Source: Quercus robur (Eukaryota; Streptophyta; Magnoliopsida; Fagales; Fagaceae). Taken from it: a DNA stretch of 64,000 bases. A program made the translations under genes and the position numbers. The number at the start of each line of letters is the position of its first letter. The stretch's first letter is position 1. A model generated the notes under the pieces. It was not told the DNA's origin. It was given only the letters and a program-made list of their open reading frames with translations, and made no database searches. The stretch lies in contig NC_065541.1 of NCBI RefSeq assembly GCF_932294415.1, positions 31,604,790 through 31,668,789 on the forward strand, given 5' to 3'. Shown here one piece after another: positions 48,726 to 60,259 of this stretch.

Positions 48726-49950
48726 AACTAGGTAAGTTTCTGCCCTTACTGTTATTTCTATTGAGTTTGGTTCTGCCCTCTCTATTGTTTTTGGTTATTA
48801 CTATTCTGTATTTTTTGGTCTTGCCTTATATTTCTATTGATAAATATCTTTTTGCCCATTTTCTTGTAGAAGGAAGGACACATTTTTTATAGGAGGCAGA
48901 TTTTTGGATATATTTTGAAAGCTCTTTTGGACATATTGCTTTTCTAACTTATAATTTATAAATCAACTCTTGCTTATAGGAAAGAAAACTTATTAAGTTT
49001 ATAGGTTTTCTTTTCTATAAGTCATGGACTTAACTATAGTATAGTTGCTCTTTAATGCTTTAGAAAAGCTATTTTTTGGAAATACTTAGTTATTTCATAA
49101 TTGTAGCTAATTATAACTAGCTACTGCCTTACACACTTGCAGTAATTGCCTTTCTGCCTTCTCTGACTCTTTGGAAATATTGCAAGATGCTCTTATTATC
49201 TGTTGTTGCCATACTTGTGGTGTGGCTGTGATTGATTTATTTGTTGGAATTTTTTTATTGGCTTATGTTACATGTATGGAATGGTTGACACAACTTGGCA
49301 GGTTTAATAGGTTGAGATGGGCTTTTGTGCTTATTAGACTTTCTTGATTTGTTTTGGGATTTTTAAGGTACTGCCCAGGTCTTAAGGCTAAGGCATTTTG
49401 AAAAATATTTCTTTTTTGTATTGTGTGGTTTTAACAGGTGGTTAGAAAATGATATTATGTGTGTTTTTATGTGCTTGCTAATTTGCCTAGGTTTTTACAT
49501 GTTACTTACTATATTTGTTGTCATCATATGTGAGCTAAAAACATTAAATTTAGACTGATAAGGCCTAGAGGCCCAAAAGATTCAAAGTTGTGTGTGACAT
49601 ACAAGCTGAGCTTGAAGTCCCAATTTGAAATAAAGGATGTGAAAAGAGGCCCATATGATATATATACATGGTTCAAAAATATATAAATCTTTGTTAAAAG
49701 TAAGCCCATTAATTTGGGCCCAAAAGGCCTGTCAAAAATTGAGTTAAAAAAATTCATGCAAATTCACAAAATTGGCCCAATTCAAAGCCCAAACCTGCCT
49801 AACCGACAAATCCGACCCGTTCAACTGATGATCCGAACCGTCGGATTTGACCCATATATTTGGTCGGTTGCAGGTCGCATTTTTGGTAACCTGACCTAGT
49901 CGGGTTGAATCCGAGTTAGGCCCAAACTCGGGCCGAGTAGACTTGACTCG
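48726..49950 (+). other. hAT 3' flank and subterminal repeats
   Basis: Non-coding. The last 160 bp carry GGGTTG, CCGACC and AACCGTCGG motifs matching those of the left end. Confidence 0.5.
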
Positions 49951-49961
49951 TGGACGGCCCT

Positions 49962-50625
49962 AAGGGTGTGTTTGTTTGGAGGTGAAATAGGGTGGATGGA
50001 AAACTTTGGAGAGAAAATAGGAAGGAAATTTTTTTTTTGAGTGTGTTTGGTTGGGTGGGAAGGAAGGAAAATAAATGGTGAGGTTTAGATGTTTTCTCTT
50101 CGGGCCCATCAAAAAGTTTTCTCCGCAAAATGGAGAGAAAATTGAAGGGAAAAAATAGGGCTACTTAATGGACAAAAATACCCATGTTCAGATTCTTTTT
50201 TATTTATTTTTTGGACAACTGGATGTTGCTTCCTTTTTTTTATTTTTTATTTTTTTTTTCTGGGCTGTGGGTGGGCACGTTGACATTGCCTTTTTTTTTT
50301 TTAGGACGTTGATTTTTTTTTTAACTAAACTATTTTTTTTGGGAATATGATTTTTATTTTTTAATAAATTGGATGATTGCTCTTTTTTTTTTAAAATTTT
50401 TTTTTATAGTTATTTGTCACTTTTTTGGTTTTAATTGGCCGTCATTTTCTTTAATAATATATGAGTAAATTTATACAAACTCACTTTTTTTTTATTCCTT
50501 TAGTTTTCTAGTCTCAACCAAACAAAAAAGAGATAAATTAAATTCATTTTTATCTTTCCATTTTTCTATCCTTCCCCAATTTTTTGCCCTTCCATTTTTC
50601 CGTCACACCAACCAATCGAACCATA
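49962..50625 (+). mobile_element. MITE, family member B, upstream of the tRNA synthetase gene
   Basis: It begins TAAGGGTGTGTTTGTTTGG and ends near CACACCAACCAATCGAACC. It is colinear with the copy at 35437-36048 apart from different poly-T lengths. Its right end lies about 70 bp before the synthetase ATG, so it occupies the place where the core promoter or 5' UTR should be. It also directly abuts the hAT right end. Confidence 0.65.
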
Positions 50626-50679
50626 ACTGCCATCACCCCCCAACAAACAAAACCAAAACAAAACTCCCACCACACACGA

Positions 50680-50694
50680 ATGTTCAAAAGCTGA
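50680..50694 (+). promoter_or_regulatory. Four-codon upstream ORF before the synthetase start
   Basis: ATG TTC AAA AGC TGA ends one base before the ATG at 50696. If transcribed, it would be translated first and could reduce initiation at 50696 or favour the in-frame ATG at 50726. Confidence 0.4.
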
Positions 50695-50695
50695 A

Positions 50696-53600
50696 ATGTC
50701 AAACGTCATTCTTCCCAGTGTGAGAATGGCAGTCTCCTCCTCCAACTCTTTCCTATCCACATCTCTCCTCAAACCCAGCTTCTCCCACTTCCCTTTAAAA
50801 CGCCTCGTTTCAATTCCCACCTGTCTCTACAACAGCAACAACAACAACAAGAAGAAACTTTCAACCGCAACACCAGCTTGTGCTATTGCCACCGATTCTT
50901 CTCAGTCTCACACTCAGACTGCCACTTTCTCCCTAAACGACGGAACCCAGATTGACAAAACCGAGAAACTCGTCCTTCCCACCAACCAATCCTCTCAGAA
51001 TCTACTCAGAATCCGCCACACGGTAATTTTAATTTTGTCAAAAAGCTCATAATTCTTTCGTTTTTATTTTTTATTTTATTTTATTGTCATTGGTAGATAA
51101 AGCAATTGATTTGTGAACTTGGGTTATTTATGGCTCTTTTATTCTTGATTTTTATGTTACAAAATGGTATCTAAACAAAGGGGGTTTTTGTTTTTGTATG
51201 CCCAAAATACATACAAGTGTTAAATTTATTTGTAATTGGTTCAATTTTCTTTGCATTAATAGCCCAGCAAAATAACAGTTCATTTTACTGTTTCACATCT
51301 TTACTTTGTTCTACGAATTTAAGTAATATATGTATGTGTGCCATCGAGTGGGACTATGACTCTTGGTACAGTGTTTTTGGGGGACTGATTGATTTATTTG
51401 CATCAACATATAGTGTGCACATGTGATGGCCATGGCTGTCCAAAAGCTATACCCGGATGCGAAAGTGACGATTGGGCCGTGGATAGATAGTGGATTTTAT
51501 TATGATTTTGATATTGAGCCTTTAACGGATAAAGACTTGAAGAGGATCAAGAAAGAGATGGTAAGTATACTCTTTTTTTTATGAGTAACTTTTTCTTGTT
51601 TTTGAAATTTTAGAATGGAAGCTTACGAGCTTTGGAAACTATTCATTAGCCTATGGTTTCAGGGTACAGAATTTATTTCTTACATCCATCTGTAGGATCG
51701 GATCATTGCTAGAAATTTACCGCTTATAAGAGAAGAAGTTTCAAGAGATGAAGCTCAGAGAAGAATAATGGCTATCAATGAACCTTACAAAATAGAGATT
51801 TTGGAAAGTATTAAGGAGGACCACATTACCATCTATCATATTGGTATGACTTGTCACTGCCTTTTAATTATTGTTCCCCATGTCTTATGTGCTTTAGTTA
51901 AAGCTTGTCATTTCATGTGCATCCCCTTTGCTATACTGCTTGTCTAAGTATAATGTCTTTTTAATTTGTTAAAAGAAAGATTACCAATTGCCCTAAAAGC
52001 TTGAGCTATTAAAACAATACTGAATTTAAACATTTAACCGTTATTTGAACACTCCTCACTTGTGCACCTAGACTCCCCCTTAATAAGTGGTGCCCAACAT
52101 GTGGGATTTTTAATTTTTTAAAATGGGAGATAGAGTAAAGACACAGTCCAAACTCAAGACCACTTGCTCTGAAACCATGATAAATTATGAATTGTCCCAA
52201 AAGTGTAAGCTATTAGGAAATTATGAATTTAATCATTTTTTAACCATTATTGTAGCAAGACAAGTAACAATTTTTCTTTGTAGAGTTTGATTCTAAACGA
52301 AGTAGTATGCAGTTAGATGTGAACTTATGTAAATCTTCTGATTGTATTATTCTATTTTCTTTCCAGGTAATGAATGGTGGGATCTTTGTGCTGGGCCTCA
52401 TGTTGAATCTACTGGAAATATTAACAAGAAAGCTGTTGAACTTGAATCTGTTGCTGGTGCATACTGGAGAGGGGATGAAAAGAAACCAATGCTGCAGAGG
52501 ATTTATGGCACTGCATGGGAAAATGAAGAACAATTGAAAGCATACCTTCATTTCAAAGAGGAGGCTAGACGCCGGGATCACAGACGCCTTGGCCAAGATC
52601 TTGATCTGTTCTCCATACAGGTACTTGTTCTACATTGAACTGATACTGTTCTTTGCTGCTTGTACAGATTAATTAGTTAGAATTTCTATCTAATTCGATT
52701 TTGTTGTTAGATTGCTGATTTCATTCTATACTTTAGCTTATTGGCTACATTTATGCAGGATGAAGCTGGTGGTGGTTTAGTTTTCTGGCATCCAAAGGGT
52801 GCTATTGTGAGGCACATAATAGAAGATTCATGGAAAAAAATACACATTGAACGTGGTTATAATCTGTTGTATACTCCACATGTGGCCAAGGCAGACCTTT
52901 GGAAGATCAGTGGCCATTTGGATTTCTACAGAGAGAATATGTTTGATCAGATGAATATCGAGGATGAACTTTATCAACTTCGACCAATGAATTGCCCTTA
53001 CCACATTCTAGTTTACAAAAGAAAGCTTAACTCTTACCGGGATTTTCCTATTAGAGTTGCAGAGTTGGGAACAGTATATAGATATGAATTATCTGGAAGC
53101 TTACATGGCCTTTTCCGTGTAAGAGGTTTCACCCAGGTATATTATTATTTCTTATTTTGTAATTGTCACTCCATGCATTCAAATGCCCTAGATGTTTTTC
53201 CAATCATATGATCTTTCATAATTATAGGAAGACCAAAGCCAACTGTCAGTCTTCATGGTGTTGTATAGTGACTATAACATAGCAGAAAAGGTGGATAGAA
53301 GTTGGCCCTCTTTCTGCTGTCACAACATGCATATATGACCTGGTTTTTGGTTTAACCTCAGGACCCCTTTTGCAGGATGATGCGCACATCTTTTGTTTAG
53401 AGGATCAAATCAAAGATGAAATCAGTGGTGTCCTAGATCTTACAGAAGAAATATTACTGCAATTTGGTTTTAGCAAGTATGAAGTCAATCTCTCTACAAG
53501 ACCAGAGAAAGCTGTTGGAGGCGATGATATATGGGAGAAAGCAACATCTGCCCTTAAAGATGCTTTGGATGATAAAGGGTGGAGCTATCAACTTGATGAA

Positions 53601-53754
53601 GGTGGTGGTGCCTTTTATGGCCCAAAGATTGATCTCAAGATTGAGGATGCTCTTGGAAGGAAGTGGCAATGTTCAACCATACAGGCAATTTCTAAACTCA
53701 AAAAGATCTGCAGAATTTGATGTGCATTTAGATTGGTGCAGCTAGACTGTCTAA

Positions 53755-53789
<35 letters not shown>

Positions 53790-54733
53790 TTCCATATATA
53801 TATATATATGCACACACTTCTGATAGTTCTTAAAAAGTGTTTGGTCAGGTTCAAAGCATTCTTTTGAATGATATAAAAAGCACTGATTGTTTAACTTCAT
53901 ATTTCTTTTCAACATTTGCAGGTTGATTTTAATTTGCCCCAGCGATTTGACATCACCTATGTTGACTCAAACTCAGAAAAGAAGCGACCTATCATGATCC
54001 ATAGAGCTGTACTTGGATCCTTGGAGCGATTCTTTGGAGTTCTCATAGAACATTATGCAGGGGATTTTCCTTTGTGGCTTTCACCTGTCCAAGCTCGAGT
54101 TTTACCAGTTACAGATATCCAGGTATATATTCTCTTAGGTAGATTTATGGAGCATGTTTGGTTATCTAAGCAATTTGTGTAGCCCGGTTTTTATTTTGCA
54201 TAGAATATAATGCATAAGTTCATCATAATAAATGGGACAGTTTAAGCATGGCAGCCATCATCATACCGTTTGAAATGGGGTGTTTCATGAAATTCTGAGG
54301 AATTTTTCTATCCCATCAGTCTGGTGATGACTAATTTCTTCCAATGGTTCCATGTAAGATGATGAATTTGTGCATTAGATGGTATGCGCAATTTGAGCCA
54401 ACCCAACTATCATGGGTAACCGAACTTACTGTGAAATGAGTTGAAAGGAAATAATTGCATGTCTTTAAACAGCTTGAATACTGCAATGAGGTGACAAAAA
54501 AATTGAAAGCAAACAGCATTCGAGCTGAAGTTAGCCATGGTGAGCGTTTGCCAAAACTCATTAGAAATGCAGAGAAGCAAAGAATTCCATTAATGGCTGT
54601 TGTGGGCCCCAAGGAAACTGAAACTGAAACTGTTACAGTTAGATCTAGGTTTGGAGGAGAGCTTGGAACAATGACGATTGATGATTTTGTAAGCAGAATC
54701 AAGACTGCCACTGAGAACAGGACTTCATTTTGA
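50696..54733 (+). CDS. Threonine--tRNA ligase, chloroplastic/mitochondrial, eight exons, 674 aa
   Basis: Exons: 50696-51022, 51414-51560, 51696-51843, 52367-52620, 52759-53136, 53376-53684, 53922-54122, 54473-54733. The joined frame is open, with seven introns; intron 6 uses a GC donor. A Ser-rich transit peptide (about 1-65) leads to the editing domain, with the HxxxH motif at H108/H112 and LCAGPH at C215/H219. The class II catalytic core has motif 1 near 305-350, motif 2 ([14 protein letters not shown], 409-422) and motif 3 ([11 protein letters not shown], 548-558). Zinc ligands C371, H422 and H548 have the same spacing as in E. coli ThrRS (C334, H385, H511). The anticodon-binding domain is about 575-674. 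It charges tRNA-Thr in plastids and mitochondria. From memory the Arabidopsis counterpart is AT2G04842 (EMB2761), needed for embryo development. No lesion is seen. The start could instead be the Met at 50726. Confidence 0.95.
53757..53808. repeat. Intronic (TC)n and (TA)n microsatellites
   Basis: A TC tract (about 53760-53786) and a TA tract (about 53796-53809) lie inside synthetase intron 6, the GC-AG intron. Confidence 0.9.
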
Positions 54734-55591
54734 GGTACACGTAGCTGAGAAAAGATGGTGTTCTACTTATTTTAAGGATGTTTATGCCAACAGAAAAAAA
54801 GAAAAAAGAAAAAGATGGAACAATTTTATGATATGTAGGTATTCTTTTACATGAGTCTATATATATACTGGAGTACCATATCATTGTGTCCATATGTTCT
54901 TTAGTAATCTTTTTGGTTGTAATGTGGACTGGAGTAGATAGAATTGTTTTAGGAGGGAAAGAAATATCATTACAATTTTAATTTACATACCATTTCTTTC
55001 ATTCAATTTTCCATGTTCATTGCCAGCTTTCTCGTTCCCTGCTATTACAATTTTTTTACAACAGTGAGTTAGACGTTAGACCAGACAGACATTAGCACAC
55101 ATCCCGGCTAGCAAGGGATTAACTATTCATACAGTACATTAAAGAACTCAAAAAAAGAAAAGAAAAAAAGAAAAAGATTCTTAACTATTTTGATTTGTCA
55201 AACTGTCGTAGCAATACCAAGCCCTATTTAGTGAGCAAGTTCAAATATATATTTTCACATTTTAAATAATTTTACACATATTTCAACATACTTTTTTATC
55301 CATACGTATATAAAAAATACTCAAATAACATTACTTAAATTCCTCTACCAAACGGGCTCCAAATTTCAACATCAATTTCCCATCATGAATTCATGATTAG
55401 ATAACATGGATGTTGAAATGAAGTCTCCATTTGAAGATACCTAGTAAATGTTGTCTATTCTTAACTTTAAAATTGGCCTACCAAAGAAAGGCACGTGTGT
55501 AATGGAGATGCATCTGTCAAGATTTCTATGGATACTAGATGGCCAAATATCATGTGTACAATCAAGTAAAAAGTTATAATCAAGTAAATAG

Positions 55592-55629
<38 letters not shown>

Positions 55630-56058
55630 GGAAAAACTTGGAAAAAATCTAAATAAATTTTAAATTAGAATTCAATTAAAGTTTAATTTTATGCTACATG
55701 TCTTGTCCAATCTAAGTTCTTAAAATTTTGAGGCAAGTGAGTTAATTCAGTGTAAAAATTGGATTTCAATTAGAGTTTAATATTGTGCCAAATGTCCTAT
55801 CTAATTTAAGTTTTTTAATTTTTGTGTCAAATGAGTTAATTTAGTGTAGAAAACAAGATGTCCAATATAAATATATAATTATAATTTAACTCTATATATA
55901 AAATTAGAGGAAGAGAGATTTTTTTTTTTTTTTTTTGGTATAACTAAAATCAATTCAAATTTATAAGCCATTTATGTAATATACTATGACTATGTATGGT
56001 TCATTACTAATTAGATAGTACGTATGTACGTACGTACGTCTGTACGAACGTACGTCTG

Positions 56059-56103
<45 letters not shown>

Positions 56104-56863
56104 TAACCCAAGTTTAGAGAACAAAATTGAATTTTGTTTTTGTTAACTTTCCATGCAAATTAAATTGTTTAGATTTTTGTTGTTATTTTTTCTCTCAACT
56201 AATGAGCATATTTTTTATACTATTTCTATTCAGATATTTTATATGCGAAAATATTGAATGTAATAAACTGTAATTGAGTTGAATGATTTTATGCATCTAT
56301 CCCCATTCAATTTAGGAGATATTATTTGACCAATTTATTATTTTATTGTGTGTTATATTTAGTAGAATTTTATAGACAATAATTGTGAATTGATATTGTC
56401 TACGTAGTATTCAATAGTGATTTTCAAAATTATATAAGTAGTAGCAATATAATGAAAAACTTGGTGTAACCAATATCATATAAATTGTAAGGAAAAATTA
56501 TTTTAGTACCTCCAAATGTCCAGGTCTAACTATGTCCTATATGTTTAATAACCTAAACTAACGTCAATAGCACCACTACAATTCATCATTCTCGTGTGTG
56601 AGCACATGTTACATACTAGTTAATATCAATTAGTGCAGCAGAGTTCAACTTATATCTTTTGGTTTTTCCATTTGTTGTTGAGAAGAATGGTTTTTCCAAC
56701 TTAGATACAAGTTTTAATTGGGGAATCTAATATACCATACTAAGTCTTACTTTTTCAATGGAGATGTTGAGGTTGAAATTGTCGTGGCCCTAACTATTCA
56801 ATTAAAAAAAGAAGAAAAAAGAAGAAGGAGACAAGTAGTAGGATATATATGTCGGTGACAACC
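54734..56863. other. Intergenic region with simple and tandem repeats
   Basis: The synthetase 3' UTR occupies the first part. About 55661-55858 is a diverged two-unit tandem repeat of about 100 bp (each has CAATTA-A/G-AGTTTAAT, ATGTC-T/C-T-G/A-TC and GAGTTAATT-A/C-AGTGTA). (TA)n lies at 55596-55624, and a compound (ACGT)n/(ACAT)n/(TA)n tract at 56010-56102. There is no gene. Confidence 0.55.
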
Positions 56864-57227
56864 TTTGAGACTAAAGTTGGTGGAGTCTTCAATACATTTC
56901 AGAACTTAGCTCATTCTGTTGATGTAGAGAGTGAGTGATTTATTTATTTATTTATTTATTTTAAGTTGGTTTTGAGAGTTTCAACATATAACGTTCGTTT
57001 TTGATGATAGCTTCTTATCATTAGACAAAGAGACTAATTAATTTTTGAGACTAAAGTTGGTGGAGTCTTCAATACATTTCAGAACTTAGCTCATTCTGTT
57101 GATGTAGAGAGTGAGTGATTTATTTATTTATTTATTTATTTTAAGTTGGTTTTGAGAGTTTCAACATATAACGTTCGTTTTTGATGATAGCTTCTTATCA
57201 TTAGACAAAGAGACTAATTAATTTTTG
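56864..57227. repeat. Exact 180-bp tandem duplication
   Basis: 56864-57047 equals 57044-57227 base for base, including an internal (TTTA)n run. The unit starts TTTGAGACTAAAGTTGG and contains the 3' part of a tRNA-derived SINE. Confidence 0.95.
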
Positions 57228-57305
57228 GTGTAGGTGGAAATTGAACCCCAGATATTTTATTTAACCATCAGAGATTTTATCAGTTGAGTTAACTAAAACC
57301 CACTA
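56985..57305 (-). repeat. tRNA-derived SINE copy, partly duplicated
   Basis: On the minus strand, a tRNA-like head (A-box-like AGTTAACTCAACTGATAA, B-box-like GGGTTCAATTTCC) occupies 57228-57305. It is followed by the body with the ATGATAAGAAGCTATCATC hairpin. The body is present twice because of the 180-bp duplication. It belongs to the same family as 18502-18650. Confidence 0.6.
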
Positions 57306-58223
57306 ATTATTTTAAGTTGAAGTTAAGTCTTAGCTTATTTTTTTAATCTCACTTGCATTCGAATTTATTGTTTTAGTCAAAGTTGAATGATGTCACCTCT
57401 TAATTGAGGGTTGAGGCAATATCGAATCGAACTCAAACCTTTGATTTCAAGAAAAATCATACCAAATATATATATATAATATAGGTCCATTCATTTCTCT
57501 AATATATATGTAGCTTAACAAATTTTACTAAAAGATCATCTTGTACCTAATGTCTTTAAAGATAAAATGCCAACTTTTGTGATCGGTTTGGATTTTTTTT
57601 TTTTTAAATTTATTATTATTATTTTTAATGCCAGTGTGATATGCAATCAGAATACACTGCATCTTGATGTGGAAGTTTGACCCTACCATCTTATCTAAAC
57701 TCTCTTTTTATCACCACCTATGTTATTAATAACGTTTGACTAAATGAATAGTTTCATAGTTTGTCCACCATACATGATCTTTCAAATGTAACATAAAATC
57801 TAAATAGCAAGAACTAATGGCTTTAATGGCTGGAGGTCAAATAAGCTTCAACACAACACAAGTGGTTCCTTATAATATGTGATTGTTCATGCATGTGAAT
57901 TTTTAGAGCCGAGAAGCCTGCCGGTAAATTAATTAAGCATGCACAATGACCCTGATAATGGATGATCATTTTACTCTAAAGAAACGAAAACTACCACCAA
58001 CATACATGATACATACATACATTTTTTTTTAAGTCAAAGATATAAGACCACCTAATATTAGGTTGAAGTTTTTGTGGTTATTGAGCATCCCTGATTGCAC
58101 CATAAATGAAGCCCTTAAGGTTGACTTACATCTTCGTTATTTAAAAGATTCAAACTAAAAGAAGTTACATAAAAAAATAGATACTATAAAATAAAATAAA
58201 AAGAAGAAGAAGAGAAATACAAC
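57306..58223. other. Intergenic upstream of the polygalacturonase remnant
   Basis: No gene recognised. Contains short AT repeats and GATA/TACA microsatellite fragments. Confidence 0.4.
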
Positions 58224-60162
58224 ATGGATTCAAAATTTACCATAGGAGCAGTATATATGCTTTATGATAATCTGGCTTGCATTAATCAGAAAATCCCAAG
58301 GTGCAGATATCAACGTAATAAAATATGGAGCAGCGTATCAAAAATATATATATATATATATATATATGGAGCAAAGGCTGATGGCAAGTCAGATGATAGG
58401 CAGGTAAACAAATTTTCTCTCATTCTTGAGAGTTTCATTGAAATTAACTTATTAAAATGTTTTCATTTAATGCCTTTTGCATTTGATTTCTGAAGTTTGT
58501 TTTGTGCATGATTGATGTTTAGGCTATTACTAGTACTTGGAAAGAGGCATGCACATCTACAGATCCTAGCACCGTTGTGATACCAAAGGGAAAGCACATG
58601 GTTGGTCCATTGAATTTCCAAGGACCCTGCAAGGCATCAGTCAGTATTCTGGTTCAAGGATACATGGTGGCTCCAATTGACCGCAACAAGTTCAACCCGC
58701 AGGACCATTGGACTGTTTTCCAAAATATTGATGGGTTGATGGTATCAGGAGGTGGAACTTTTGATGGCCAAGGATCACTTGCTTGGTCACAAAATAATTG
58801 TGCAAAAACTGGGATATGCGATTCACTGCCCATAGTATATGTGCTATATATCGTCTCGTATGACACTCCCAAATCTCTAGCGTGTTTGTCTAACATAACA
58901 CATATAATAGGATCCTCTCCATTTTAAATGGATCTATTTTATAAGTGTAGATTAAATATATTACTAATACAAGGTTTTGTTCAATTTCCCATTATTTACA
59001 ATTTTAAATGATTTGACATTCTTTAGATTGCTAGATCCCAAAAAAAAAAAAAAATTTTAACTGTGAAATGAATTTCGTTGGAGAGGATCTTGTTTTGCCA
59101 GACATGTATTCGTGTTAGAGGCATTGGAGACACTTTTGCATTCATGTTCTTGGTGTGTTGTGAAGAAAAAATTATTATCATTTTTAAAATTAAAAAAAAA
59201 AACATTCCTTTGTTTCTATATATGTTTTTAAAGACTTCGACAGTTTTTATTTATTAAGAAAACTTGTAATACAACTTAAGTGAGGATGGAGAAACAAATT
59301 TTAGATATTTTTGTAAGAAATATCAAGATTCAAAGGTCATTCACTTAAAAATAAATATAAAATTTTCTTATAAATAAATAAATAATATATTGGGCCAAAA
59401 GATTTTAAATAATAAATTGTTATATCCTCATGTTTTTGTGTTCTAATTTTTTAAGAATTGTCGTATTGTTGTTTCTTGTGCAGTGTTGTGTTGTGTTTAT
59501 GTCCATAATTCTTAGACTTTGAATTTTAAGATTCTTAGTAGGTATTTATGTTTTCAATTTTGACATCTTTTTGCGTAATTCCTTGTATTGAAAATTTAAT
59601 AAGCTAGAAATATGATTCATTGTATATATTTCGATTTTATGTACAGAATTTGCGGTTCACTGGGGTTACCAATTCGAAGATTCAAGACATAACATCACTG
59701 AACAGCAAGTTTTTTCACATGAACATATTGAATAGCAAGAATGTGACCTTACAAAATATTACCATTAATGCACCCGGAAAAAGCTTAAATACTGATGGAA
59801 TTCATATTGGCCGGTCAAGTAGGATCAATATTACTCACGCAGACATTAAAACTGGGGATGACTGTGTCTCCCTTGGTGATGGAAGCCAACAAATAAATGT
59901 TGAAAACATGACCTGTGGACCTGGCCATGGCATAAGTGTTGGAAGCCTAGGCAAGTACCATAATGAATAGCCTGTTATTGGAGTTACAGTGAGAAATTGC
60001 ACGCTTACAAATACAATGAATGGTGTTAGGGTTAAAACTTGGCCATCTTCTCCTAGTGGTATGGATTCAGATTTGCATTTTGAGGATATTATCATGAACA
60101 ATGTTTGCACGCCCATTCTTATAGACCAACAATATTGCCCGCACAATCAATGCCAATCAAAG
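58224..60162 (+). pseudogene. Exopolygalacturonase-like gene (glycoside hydrolase 28), broken and truncated
   Basis: Exons about 58224-58403, 58523-58834 and 59647-60162 join in frame with GT-AG borders. The family is recognised by NTDGIHIG, TGDDCVSLGDG, GPGHGISVGSLG and GVRVKTW; the catalytic Asp residues and GHG are intact (residues 214, 235-236, 257-259). Exo-PGs hydrolyse pectin in the wall, mostly in pollen. Damage: in exon 1 the conserved ADINVIKYGA (58300-58329) is in the wrong frame and a (TA)n insertion (about 58340-58366) restores it. A TAG at 59968-59970 ends translation after 271 codons, although homology goes on for 64 more. The final exon expected after 60162 is absent, replaced by repeat sequence. 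Full-length enzymes are about 390-410 aa. Confidence 0.85.
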
Positions 60163-60259
60163 GTACTTCACAAAAATATTAGAAAAAAGAAGTAATTCAA
60201 TGGTTCAGTAGTATTTTGTGTTGGGTTTGACTTGCATCTAGTGCAAACCGACACATACA

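Larger units (their letters stand above)
36860..49963 (+). mobile_element. Degenerate hAT transposon split by an endogenous virus
   Basis: The left end TTAGGGCTGTCCA (36860-36872) and the right end TGGACGGCCCTAA (49951-49963) are 13-bp inverted repeats with one mismatch. The adjoining 150 bp at both ends are rich in GGGT(C/T)GG, AACCCGA and CCGACC subterminal motifs typical of hAT elements. A hAT transposase remnant lies inside at 46445-48720. Removing the virus (about 37080-45073) leaves an element of about 5.1 kb, a normal autonomous hAT size. No 8-bp target duplication is visible. The right end directly abuts a MITE, which may have destroyed it. Confidence 0.65.
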
